Positions 55,914-64,000 of a DNA stretch of 64,000 bases are shown here, piece after piece (positions within the stretch are counted from its first letter, which is position 1; each line of letters opens with the position of its first letter). Below the pieces are notes generated by a model. That model was not told the origin of the DNA. It did no database searches and saw nothing but the letters and a program-made list of their open reading frames with translations. Both the position numbers and the translations under genes were made by a program. The DNA comes from Coenobita brevimanus (taxonomy: Eukaryota; Arthropoda; Malacostraca; Decapoda; Coenobitidae): assembly GCA_032717465.1 (NCBI GenBank), contig CM064681.1, forward strand, positions 17,848,151-17,912,150, in the 5' to 3' direction.

Positions 55914-56057
55914 CAGCCGTGGCTCAGTGGGTTAGAGCGCTCCGCTCTGACTGAAGGGTCGGAGGATCGAATCCACCCAAGGGTCATTGGTAGACATCAG
56001 GAAGGGCATCCGGTCATAAAATGCTACATGCTCCAATCCAAAGTCCTCTACCTAGAG
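55914..56057 (+). mobile_element. SINE family 4, tRNA-derived head with LINE-like tail
   Basis: CCGTGGCTCAGTGGGTTAGA (box A) and GGATCGAATCC (box B, about 55966-55976) lie in a tRNA-like 70-bp head with an anticodon-stem-like CGCTCCGCTCTGACTGAAGG. The acceptor stem does not pair well and a SINE body follows (CAGGAAGGGCATCCGGTC), so it is not a working tRNA. The body ends at the start of the 39-bp tandem repeat. Confidence 0.7.
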
Positions 56058-56213
56058 GACAACGTGACGTCATCACTTCGGCTTATGAAGCCCCATGACA
56101 ACGTGACGTCATCACTTCGGCTTATGAAGCCCCATGACAACGTGACGTCATCACTTCGGCTTATGAAGCCCCATGACAACGTGACGTCATCACTTCGGCT
56201 TGTGAAGCCCCAC
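56058..56213. repeat. 39-bp tandem repeat x4, each with a TGACGTCA palindrome
   Basis: Units at 56058-56096, 56097-56135, 56136-56174 and 56175-56213 are nearly identical; the last has one visible change in its 3' half. Each contains GTGACGTCATCAC, i.e. the 8-bp palindrome TGACGTCA (the consensus CRE/ATF site), and GGCTTATGAAGCC, a short hairpin. As 39 is a multiple of 3, the frame stays open across all four. Confidence 0.95.
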
Positions 56214-56460
56214 ATAATTTCTAAATTTCTAATCCTTCCATTTGGTTGTGATATACTGAAATCACTGTTTGGTTCTGAACCTGATAAGGAAGTGACTAAA
56301 ATCCTTCTCTTAGATAATAATACTGGTACGCGAATCAAGGAAATGTCATTTGGTATCGGAAAAGTGTCTGAACTTGTAAACGAATGAAAAATCGATGCAG
56401 TACAAGTTGATGAATGAACAGACGTTGGAGGAAAAGAACAGTTACTAGTCTTCATCCTGA

Positions 56461-56491
<31 letters not shown>

Positions 56492-58014
56492 TTGAACGGT
56501 TCTCATGTTGCGGTGGCTCAATCGGTAGAGAGTTGGCCTGCAGTCCTGACGGACCCGGGTTCAAATCCTCGCTGTGGCAGGGAACAGTATAAGGATTTGA
56601 ATTTTATAAAATCAGACTTTACTGATCTACCAGAAGGCCCGCCGACATGTCGTAAAAATACCCCCGCTAATACCAATACACCAGTCCTGTATGAGACAGC
56701 CCTAGCATGTATTCAATATGGACGGTGGGTGTTAGCGCCGAAGTGGTGACATGTAGAGGTGTGCGGTAGGTAGGAGGACTACTGGGCCTTGAAAGCAGGC
56801 TGTGAAGCCTATGCCCAGAGTCGGTCACATAAAAAAAAAAAAAAAAAAAAGTGCAAGCTTCAGGACAAGATCACATACTTTCTCCAGTGAGTGACTACCC
56901 GCAAAGATTTAATTTCACATGGAAATCATGTGTAGGGACTTGCACGGATGGTGTTCCTTCAGTGGTAGGGTTAGTAAAAGGGTTTGTATCATTAGTGAAA
57001 TAAACCCAGACTTGAGTACAACACACTGCTTTATGCACTGTGAATCATCGGTTGCCAAACACTGGGATACGAACTGAAATGTGTTCTCGATGACAGTGTA
57101 AAAAATAGTAAAGTTTATCAAAAGCAGATCATTTTAGTCACGATTGCTTCCTGTGTTTTGTGAAGAAACAGGGTCTTCTCATGTTGCCTTTATCCTCTAC
57201 ACAGAAGTCAAATGGCTATCGATTGTCAAAAGGAAATGTGTTGTCTAGAATACATGATTTGAAAGAGGAAATGCTTATTTTCTTAACTCTTGAAGAGCAT
57301 ATTGAATGTTGTGTATTGCAAGCTGATGAAACCTTGGGTACCATGTTCTGTCAACTGACATATTTTTGAACAACTGAACAAGGCCAATACTTGCTTGCAA
57401 GGGAGAAGTGAAGATTTACCTCCTGCAGAAAAAATGAAGGCTTTGACAGAAAAAGTGAGGTTCTGAATTATTTAAGTGAAAGAAGGCAACTTGGATATGT
57501 CTCGACAGACTACTGATACCATTTACAAAGACATTGCTTCACTGATATGCGAGCACTATGGAAGCCAAAGTAGGAACATTAAGTACTATTTCCCATATAC
57601 TGTATATATTTTGAAAGTTATGATTGAATAGGAAATCCATTCATTCTTGATCCAGCAAATACCAGAAACTCAGTTTCAGTAAGGAAGAGGAGCTAACATA
57701 CATCCGAAATGACCACAATATAAAACCCAAGTACATGGAAGTATCTCTTGAAACTTTTTGTATTCACATTTAGGACGAATACCTGCACATGGAAAAAAAA
57801 TCGTCTGCTGTTTTCTGACTTCTACTTATGTGGACTGGGGTTCTCAAGGTTCAAAAAAAAAAAAAAAATAAATAAAAAAAAAAACACGTCAAGACAAGTA
57901 AGTGTTGAAGACGAAATGCGAGTGTGCTTGTCCAGTATTTCCTCAAATATACAGCGGATGTGCAAATCGACTCAGGCTCATGTGTCCCGTAAACCGGGTA
58001 TGTTTGTACGTTAA
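56210..58014 (+). pseudogene. ZBED/hAT-like transposase, central and C-terminal parts, interrupted by a SINE
   Basis: 56210-56460 reads ILPFGCDILKSLFGSE, NTGTRIKEMSFGIGKVSELV and, after a stop, TDVGGKEQLLVF: the LDE-ST-V-gK hAT core start. A SINE lies at 56508-56850. After it come CTDGVPSVVGLVKGFVSLV and related THCFMHCES-type sequence (about 56940-57060), then 57180-57370 (NGYRLSKGNVLSRIHDLKEE), LNKANTCLQGRSEDLPPAEK and MKALTEKVRF. The dimerisation/C-terminal motif VEDEMRVCLSSISSNIQRMC is at about 57905-57965. This is the order of ZBED5/SCAND3-type hAT genes. Many stops and frameshifts are present. It is interrupted near 57845 by an A-rich stretch. Confidence 0.78.
56508..56850 (+). mobile_element. 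SINE family 1, full-length copy inside hAT remnant
   Basis: About 92-95% identical by eye to the copy at 39756-40105, with the same boxes (TGGCTCAATCGGTAGAG, GGTTCAAATCC) and a 20-nt poly(A). It splits the hAT-like gene. A separate poly(A) of 27 nt lies just upstream (56462-56489), so another A-tailed insertion may have preceded it. Confidence 0.93.
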
Positions 58015-58034
58015 TTATGTATTTTTCATATATT

Positions 58035-58113
<79 letters not shown>
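58035..58113. repeat. (TA)n microsatellite
   Basis: Pure TA repeat of about 75 bp. Confidence 0.97.
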
Positions 58114-58114
<1 letters not shown>

Positions 58115-58404
58115 CGGTAGGTGGGGGCCCTCACCATCCACTCACTCGATGTAGTGCTGCTGTTGGGTGTCTGCCCTTTCCTCTCTTCCATCCTTCTTTC
58201 CTTCCATCTTCTTCTGTCTTCCTTTTCTTCATTCTTTCCTTGTCCTTCTGCCTACGTGTAACTTTACACTCCTTCTTCTGTCTTTCCTTCATTCTTTCCT
58301 CTTCCTTCTGCCTGTGGGTGACTCTACGCTGAGTGACAAGCCAAATGGTTTCCTGTACACAAGGAAACCATTTACTATGCTGAGTGGTAACCATACAACC
58401 AAAT
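58114..58404. repeat. CT-rich region with ~60-bp direct repeat and perfect hairpin
   Basis: CTTCTGTCTTYCYTTCATTC occurs in two copies, at about 58208 and 58275, each followed by CCTTCTGCC (a direct repeat of about 60-65 bp). A perfect 12-bp stem AAATGGTTTCCT/AGGAAACCATTT with a 7-nt loop lies at 58343-58373. Confidence 0.75.
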
Positions 58405-58627
58405 TTTGGCACCTGGTGGTTTAGTGGGTAATTATTGCGCTCCAATCGGATTGAGCCGGTGAAGGTTTATATCCAAGGGCTGGTTGGGATTGATTGCTCA
58501 TGTAATGCCACTCAGGGATGAGTGAGGCTGGTCACTCTCATCTTAAATATCGGGACCAACTGCCTAGCCCCGGGCTCCTATGCTCCTCATGGGGAAATGT
58601 AGGATTGGATGATGGCTGGCTGGATGG

Positions 58628-58628
<1 letters not shown>
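58405..58628 (+). mobile_element. SINE family 5, tRNA-like head
   Basis: CCTGGTGGTTTAGTGGGTAA (box A region) and GAAGGTTTATATCC (a degenerate box B) about 35 bp apart, then a body with GGGATTGATTGCTCATGTAA and a TGG-rich end running into (TA)n. Only one copy is seen in the window. Confidence 0.55.

Positions 58629-58703
<75 letters not shown>
58629..58703. repeat. (TA)n microsatellite
   Basis: Pure TA repeat of about 75 bp joining the SINE to the next LINE. Confidence 0.97.
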
Positions 58704-58706
<3 letters not shown>

Positions 58707-60790
58707 TAGTGATCATCAACTTGTGTCAAAGATTAAAATAAAACGAAAGAGAAACGTTAATGGTAATTGTACAGGAGGTAATAATTATGATTTTGATGAG
58801 CTGAGAAGTGATGAGAACACGAAGGAAAAGTTTCGGTGGGAATGTAGGAACAGGTTTCTAGTCCTGCAGACTTTGATGGAATCTGAAGACAATGATATTA
58901 ATCAAATGTGGAGAGAAGTAAAAGAGGTTTTGCATGAGAGTGCTAAGGTTACTATTAAGAAAAAGGGAAAAGCGAGAAGGAAAAAGTGGATGTCAGATGA
59001 AACACAGAATGCAATTCAGAAAAGGAAAGAGGCTAAGTTAAGAAGCGAAGAACAATACGTTGATGGCCAGGTAGTTGAAGTACTGAGAGTATAGTACTGG
59101 AGTTTACATTCTGAAGTAAAAAGACTCGTTAGACGTGATAACAGGAGGCTATATGATGAAAAGGCAACAGAGACAGAAATTTTATTAAGTAAAAATGACG
59201 GTCAGAGCAAGAGCAGCGTGTCAGGCCATAAAGGAGTTAACTGAGACTGAAATGAGAAGGAAGGAAATACCTGTACGAGATAGAAATGGTAATTTGATGA
59301 CTAAAGATTTGGATATAAATGGAAGGTGGAAAGAGCAATTTGAATCTGTTCTAAATAGACCAATCCCAGCTGAAGAGGACATTTTCCCAGCCGAGAGAGA
59401 TTTGCAGATAGAAACAGGGGATATAACTTTGGAAGAGGTAGCAAAATCTATAAAGGAGTTAAAGAATTTTAAGGCCCCAGGAGAGGATGGAATATTCCCT
59501 GAAATGCTTAAGGTGGAAAATGACGAGTTGATGAATGAGCTTTTGGAACTATTTAATGTGGCTTGGGATAATGGTGGAATTCCAGAAGAGTGGAAAAATG
59601 GAGTGATTATAAAAATACCAAAAAAGGAAGATTTAAGTGTGTGTGGCAATTGAAGGGGGATAACTTTGACACCTGTAATTGCAAAAGTCTTTTCCAAAAT
59701 CTTGTTGAACAGAATAGAGCCAGTAATTGATAAAATTTTAAGCGAAGAACAAGAGGGATTGAGAAAGGGCCGAGGTTGTAATGATCAGATTTTTATTGTA
59801 AAGCATCTAATGCAACAAGCTAATGAGATGAAAATGGCACTTAGTATGTGTTTTGTGGATTTTGAAAAGGCGTTTGATAATGTTTCACGTGGAGCTATGT
59901 TGAAAATTATGAGATTCTATGGTATACCAGAAAAGTTTGTAAATATTATTAGAAGCCTGCATGAAGGTACTTTTTGTAAGGTAATGGTGGGTGGTTCTTT
60001 GAGTGATCCATTTGAAGTTAGGTCAGGAGTGATTCAAGGAGGAGTTCTTTCGCCATTGTTGTGTGTTTTGGTTATAGATTATGTTATGAAAAAGGTTGTA
60101 AGGAGAACAGGTGCAGGAATTAACTGGAAAGAAAATAAGAGGCTGATGGATTTGGACTATGCTGATGATACTGTACTGATTTGTGGAAGTATTTACGAGA
60201 TGCAGAGGGTGCTTGATTGTCTGGTGGAGGAGGAAGAAAAAGTGGGATTGGTAATAAATTGTGGAAAGACTGAAATTATTAATATGAACGTGGAGAACCA
60301 AATCGATTGTGTAATTTGGAATAATGTGGTGAAGAATGTAGAAAACTTTAAATATCTGGGAACGATTGTACCATCTAATGGATCATTAAACAATGAAATT
60401 GAGGAGAGGATTAGACAGGCTTGGCGAGCTGTTGGAATGTTGAAATCTGTTTGGAATAATAGTATGCTTTCGTTACATACTAAAATGAAAATTTACAAGT
60501 CCATGGTTAGACCACTTTTAATTTATGGGCATGAGTCATGGTACAGTACAATTGGAACAGATCAGAAAGTATTTGGATTTGAGAATAAAATACTGAGAAG
60601 GGTTCTTGGGGTAAAGTGGCAAGACAGAGTTACAAGTGCAAGAGTAAGGGATATTACGAGAGTGGAACCAGTTAATGAATATGTGAGACTGTCTCGCTGG
60701 AAGTGGCTGGGGCACATATACAGGAAAGAAGGTAGTTTAATACAGGATGTGGGTGTCACAGGAAATGATTGATTGATATATATAATTATC
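58704..60790 (+). pseudogene. RTE-like LINE with nearly open reverse transcriptase
   Basis: It starts at GSDHQLVSKIKIKRK, the very end of the endonuclease domain, directly after (TA)n. The linker 58609-59094 is open. After a frameshift, 59195-60772 is one frame of 525 codons broken only by TGA at 59651-59653 (in CGN*RGITL). RT motifs: LKNFKAPGEDGIFPEMLK, WKNGVIIKIPKKED, SEEQEGLRKGRGCNDQIF, CFVDFEKAFDNVSRGAM, SGVIQGGVLSPLLC, and intact YADDTVLICG. Then NCGKTEIINM, FKYLGTIVPSNG, RPLLIYGHESWYS, LRRVLGVKWQDRVTS and SRWKWLGHIYRKEG. The 3' end is a TGATTGATTGATATATATA tail. It is 5'-truncated. Best preserved LINE RT in the window. Confidence 0.92.
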
Positions 60791-61214
60791 TTGTATTATT
60801 AATTTCATAAAAACAGGGGTTGATGTGCAGTAAAAATATTTGATTTATTCTAGCGTGTTCAGTTATAAAAAAAAAAAAAAATGCAAACCATCGTTTTGAT
60901 GAGTCCGCAAGTGTTTCAAGTGGCCAATCATCAGAGTTCGAAAAATCATTTTATAATACAGGAAAAATACTCGAAGTCATTAAGAAGAACATGATTCAAA
61001 GTGTATTTTTAAATACTTTTACTATTTCTTCCTTCTCTAATGCAATACTTTATTCACAATTACTGTAGTGATACTGGGCATATCTAGATACCATACGTAG
61101 TAACGAACCATTAACCAGACTCGGTTTTCATTTCCTGTCGCAAACCAAATCTACAACAGTTTGTCACATATGTCAAGGGCTCACAAAAACGACCGTTATT
61201 AGCCCACTGTGAGC
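60791..61214. other. Unassigned stretch
   Basis: AT-rich, with one poly(A) near 60867-60881. No gene recognised. Confidence 0.4.
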
Positions 61215-62841
61215 CAGTGGCGCAGCCAGGGGGGGTCACGTGTGTTCGAGAACAGACTGCGAATCTTAAATGTCGAATACTTGTTTAATCCAGGGTGTAA
61301 CACTCGGTATGTCACATATTTAGAGAACTGAAAAAATATGCAATTCTGAGTAAAAAGTCTTGTATACACATATACTTTGTAAGACTTACTTTAGGTGCGA
61401 GACATATTCGCATTTATGCACGGGGACCCATTGGCGCCCTTACGAGTGAGGAGAGGAGGCAGGATAGGATGCAAGATATACTGTATGTGCTGCTCTGCAA
61501 AATTTATTTTTTTTTTAATGTACCTTATGACGCATCATATTCAAAATAGGAAAATCCTCTACTAATTGGTTTATGTAATTAACTAATTAGGAGTATTTGT
61601 GGGCATGCAGGCCTACATGTGGCAGAATTGGCCAAAAAAAAGAAAAAAAAAAAAAAAAACTACCTGGGCAACGTTTACCAGCCATCAGCAGAATGTCACT
61701 TGCTCATCACCCGCCTGCGCAAACTACGGTAGTCTAAAATAGTATCTTTCATTTCTCTTGGGGGAATGCCGGTATCTAGGCAATATTGGCGGGTTGGAAG
61801 GTGAACCTCCTCTCAGTTACCCCAAGAAGAAGAAGAAGAAGAAGAAGCCATCGGTCATCAGTCAACTCTCATCAGATCGTGTTGCACCTGTGGCCAGTCC
61901 ATACAACTTGCTAATTATACTACTTGCACGCTGTACTGTGACAACAAGTGAAAAGACGTATTCCGTGGGTTTCCCTGAATCACTTTATTATGAAAAAAAC
62001 GGAAGCAGCCACAGCAATCAAGTATATTGGACTTCATGAGTTCATGTTCTAAAAGGTCGGTTTTATGTTCAGCAAATGCATTACATTGTAAAGATATTAT
62101 TACTGCCAGAAATAATAACAAATGATAATGTCATGCCATGAGCTCTACATAAGTGTAGGTGCACGCAGAAACCGGAAGCCAATGATTGCTAAAGATTTTC
62201 CTTGTGATATATTTCAGGCTTTAGCTACTTGTGCCCTGTGTGGCAAGCATCAGTGCAGTATACTAATCATCACTGAACAAAGTGAAGTATATAACAGACG
62301 ATAGATTTTCACAGACATTAGCGTTGAGTGTGGTAAGTTGGGACAGTGCAGGACATGGGGTGAGTTGGAACAGTGGGCACTGCAATGCCAAATGCCAAGA
62401 CATTTCCATTTTATGGTGCCCATTCAATAGCCCTGCCCCAGCTTAACAAATGTTGTTAATACTAGTTTTCCATAGAACCACGAATAATGCATGAAAAATG
62501 TACAAATATGAAAGGGTAGCATTTTGACCTTTGTAGAAATTCTTTTTCAAAAATACACATTTTGCCAATTTTCCTCTCCCACAGTCAGTTTTAGAGCTAC
62601 AGGTCTTCTTTTTGGTGAGTGAAATCTTCAATTGTTATAGTTTTTTGTGATTTATCCAGAAAATGCATTTCTACAACAGAGCAGTGCTGAAGGATTAATA
62701 GACAATTGTCCCGACTCACCCATCATTTTTTTTTTTTTTTTTACCCAGGGTGAGTTGGGACAATTTCATTTGTTATTTTCGCAAGGAAAAACCTACTTTT
62801 CATGCATTACATACTACTATATTATATAGTTCGCTCTATTT

Positions 62842-63177
62842 GTGGTGGTTTGGGGTGTCAACAAGAAGATATTTCTCATTTTCAGGTTGCATGCATGCCC
62901 TAAAGAGAGAAAATGCTGTGATGTGGATTATGGCAAAAAAACATATATTGGTGTATTGTTAAAAGTAAGGAAAAAGAGTTGTATAATGGAATTTTTGGAA
63001 AAGAGAAGAATTGAGAAATGCAACTGGCCAGTTTGTGATGATATACTGTATACTGATGATTTTCGGCAGTATATCACTGGTGGACCTGTCTTGCTAGCAG
63101 GAACTGTAGGCCTACCTTTTACGATGCAAGAGGTGGACAAAGCCTATCATGATTATAAAAGGCATATTTCTCAGTGA
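62842..63177 (+). CDS. Unrecognised partial ORF with chromo/tudor-like composition
   Basis: 112 codons from 62842; the likely meaningful part starts at about 62880 (HACPKERKCCDVDYGKKTYI). It reads DYGKKTYIGVLLKVRKKSCIM, FLEKRRIEKCNWPVCDDILY and QYITGGPVLLAGTVGLPFTM to the stop. The aromatic-containing pattern DYG...YIG.V..V....C...FL......WP..DDI could be a small beta-barrel of the kind at the C-terminus of some transposase-related proteins. I cannot name the family. Codons read cleanly without internal stops, but chance or a decayed element remains possible. No promoter or partner gene is seen. Confidence 0.3.
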   Translation: MVVWGVNKKIFLIFRLHACPKERKCCDVDYGKKTYIGVLLKVRKKSCIMEFLEKRRIEKCNWPVCDDILYTDDFRQYITGGPVLLAGTVGLPFTMQEVDKAYHDYKRHISQ

Positions 63178-63289
63178 AAATTTCCAGCATAAATAGCTAC
63201 AGGCAACTTAGTGGAACTCTTAACTACGAAATATGTATAGCGCAGTGCGCCCTTAAGTGCGGGGCGTGGGGGAGGGGGAGTCTAGGTTT

Positions 63290-63440
63290 ATGATGGATGA
63301 GTTGTGAGGTGAGATGGGATTGGAGTGCATTGGTGTTGTGATGAGGAGGGGTAGATGGATATGGTTTGGGCATGTGGAGAGGATTGGGGATGATAATGGG
63401 GTGCAGATTTTGATAAGTGTTAATGTTAGGGGCAGTGTTG
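63290..63440 (+). pseudogene. RTE-like LINE C-terminal fragment
   Basis: GLECIGVVMRRGRWIWFGHV followed by ERIGDDNGVQILISVNVRG matches the RRGRLRWFGHVER C-terminal motif seen in the LINE copies at 17892-19010 and 35130-37030. It is very short. Confidence 0.7.
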
Positions 63441-63571
63441 TTTTTATATTTATCATGGTTAGTCATTGTGGCCCCTCCCCCGAATTGTATTTCTGGCTGC
63501 GCCCGTGTGTTGACACCATCGGAAGTTGTTAGAAGTCCGTTAACGTTTTCATACTAGTTTGAAATATTGTG

Positions 63572-63576
<5 letters not shown>

Positions 63577-63644
<68 letters not shown>
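63577..63644. repeat. (CT)n microsatellite
   Basis: Pure CT repeat of about 68 bp. Confidence 0.97.
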
Positions 63645-63647
<3 letters not shown>

Positions 63648-64000
63648 CCGTTATTCCTCAGATACGCAATTCAGTTTCGCATAAATAAAGAGGTGACTGC
63701 ATATGAATGCTAGATATATGACTTCCAAGAGTATAAGTAGTTGGGTACTTTTTAACAGCAAAAGTCCCAACATAATTATAGTTAATTATCTATTTACTTA
63801 CTGTGTAGCCACAATTAGGAAGCATTGCCATAACAACGTATGGTATTGGTTGTCTTTGTAGGTAGGCATATGCTACTTTTTTGTTCACTGCCTAAAAACT
63901 TTATATGAACACAACAGATATTTGCACGATTTTTGTTGTTAGCTATAGTTCATGGGTGGAAAATAACAAAACATATGTAAGTTGTTTTAGGCTCAGGTAT
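63645..64000. other. Unassigned AT-rich end of window
   Basis: No gene or repeat recognised. Confidence 0.4.

Larger units (their letters stand above)
61215..63507. mobile_element. Possible DNA transposon bounded by 15-bp inverted repeats
   Basis: CAGTGGCGCAGCCAG at 61215-61229 and CTGGCTGCGCCCGTG at 63493-63507 are inverted with two mismatches, resembling the CAGTGGCG starts of hAT-type and other DNA transposons. No clear 8-bp target duplication is visible. Between them are A-rich tracts (61636-61660), (AAG)n at 61825-61850, a partly open frame at 62842-63177 and a LINE fragment at 63290-63430. The element call is tentative. Confidence 0.35.

Noticed and set aside
55918..55990. Possible functional tRNA gene
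   Set aside because: Box A and B are present but the acceptor stem does not pair, and the head continues into a SINE body.

Overview
The window looks like intergenic or repeat-rich DNA from an invertebrate animal nucleus. No operon, Shine-Dalgarno or compact gene layout is visible, no host gene could be recognised, and no rRNA or functional tRNA gene was found. Long dinucleotide microsatellites ((TA)n, (GT)n, (GA)n, (CT)n) recur every few kilobases. Nearly all protein-coding signal comes from transposable elements in various states of decay. The mix (several RTE-like and CR1/Jockey-like LINEs, tRNA-derived SINEs, mariner, Tigger/pogo, piggyBac, hAT/ZBED-like, a Ty3/gypsy element, very dense simple repeats) would suit a decapod crustacean or similar arthropod. 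That assignment is inference, not shown by any one sequence.

Layout. 1-1772: RTE-like LINE (- strand; endonuclease and start of the RT). 1773-3720: 3' half of an RNase H-bearing LINE (+), meeting tail-to-tail a second RTE-like LINE (-, 3750-6056). 6060-9950: microsatellites, a SINE fragment, two pieces of a dispersed G-rich repeat family, and a tRNA-derived SINE. 9949-16155: a complete Ty3/gypsy-like LTR retrotransposon with two LTRs about 3% apart and the unusual pol order integrase then RT/RNase H (Gmr1 type). 16205-17535: a mariner. 17892-19010: RTE-like 3' half. 20500-25920: two large oppositely oriented copies of the G-rich repeat family, one split by a LINE fragment. 25951-26691: a Harbinger-like MITE. 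26761-27010: a tRNA-Gly-like SINE. 28228-30244: a Tigger-like transposase gene. 30300-33262: CR1/Jockey-like LINE (+). 35130-37030: RTE-like LINE (+). 38050-39720: second CR1/L2-like LINE (+), with a SINE in its 3' end. 40660-43364: piggyBac 1 (-). 43831-44094: a long foldback repeat. 44650-47850: a second copy of the CR1/Jockey-like LINE (-). 48197-49545: another G-rich repeat copy. 49790-50160 and 56210-58014: two parts of a ZBED/hAT-like gene. 51936-about 55230: piggyBac 2 (-) with four ~163 bp subterminal tandem repeats. 58405-58628: SINE. 58704-60790: RTE-like LINE with a nearly open RT. 61215-63507: poorly understood AT-rich stretch bounded by short inverted repeats.

The genes do not form a pathway. 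They are independent mobile elements, and most are inactivated by nonsense codons or small indels. Strikingly, several elements are broken by a single stop codon where a tryptophan is expected. The best candidates for something not yet described are the INT-first gypsy element with a SCAN-like gag, the five-copy dispersed repeat with a G-rich minisatellite core, and the duplicated covarying hairpin in the 3' region of the RNase H-bearing LINE.
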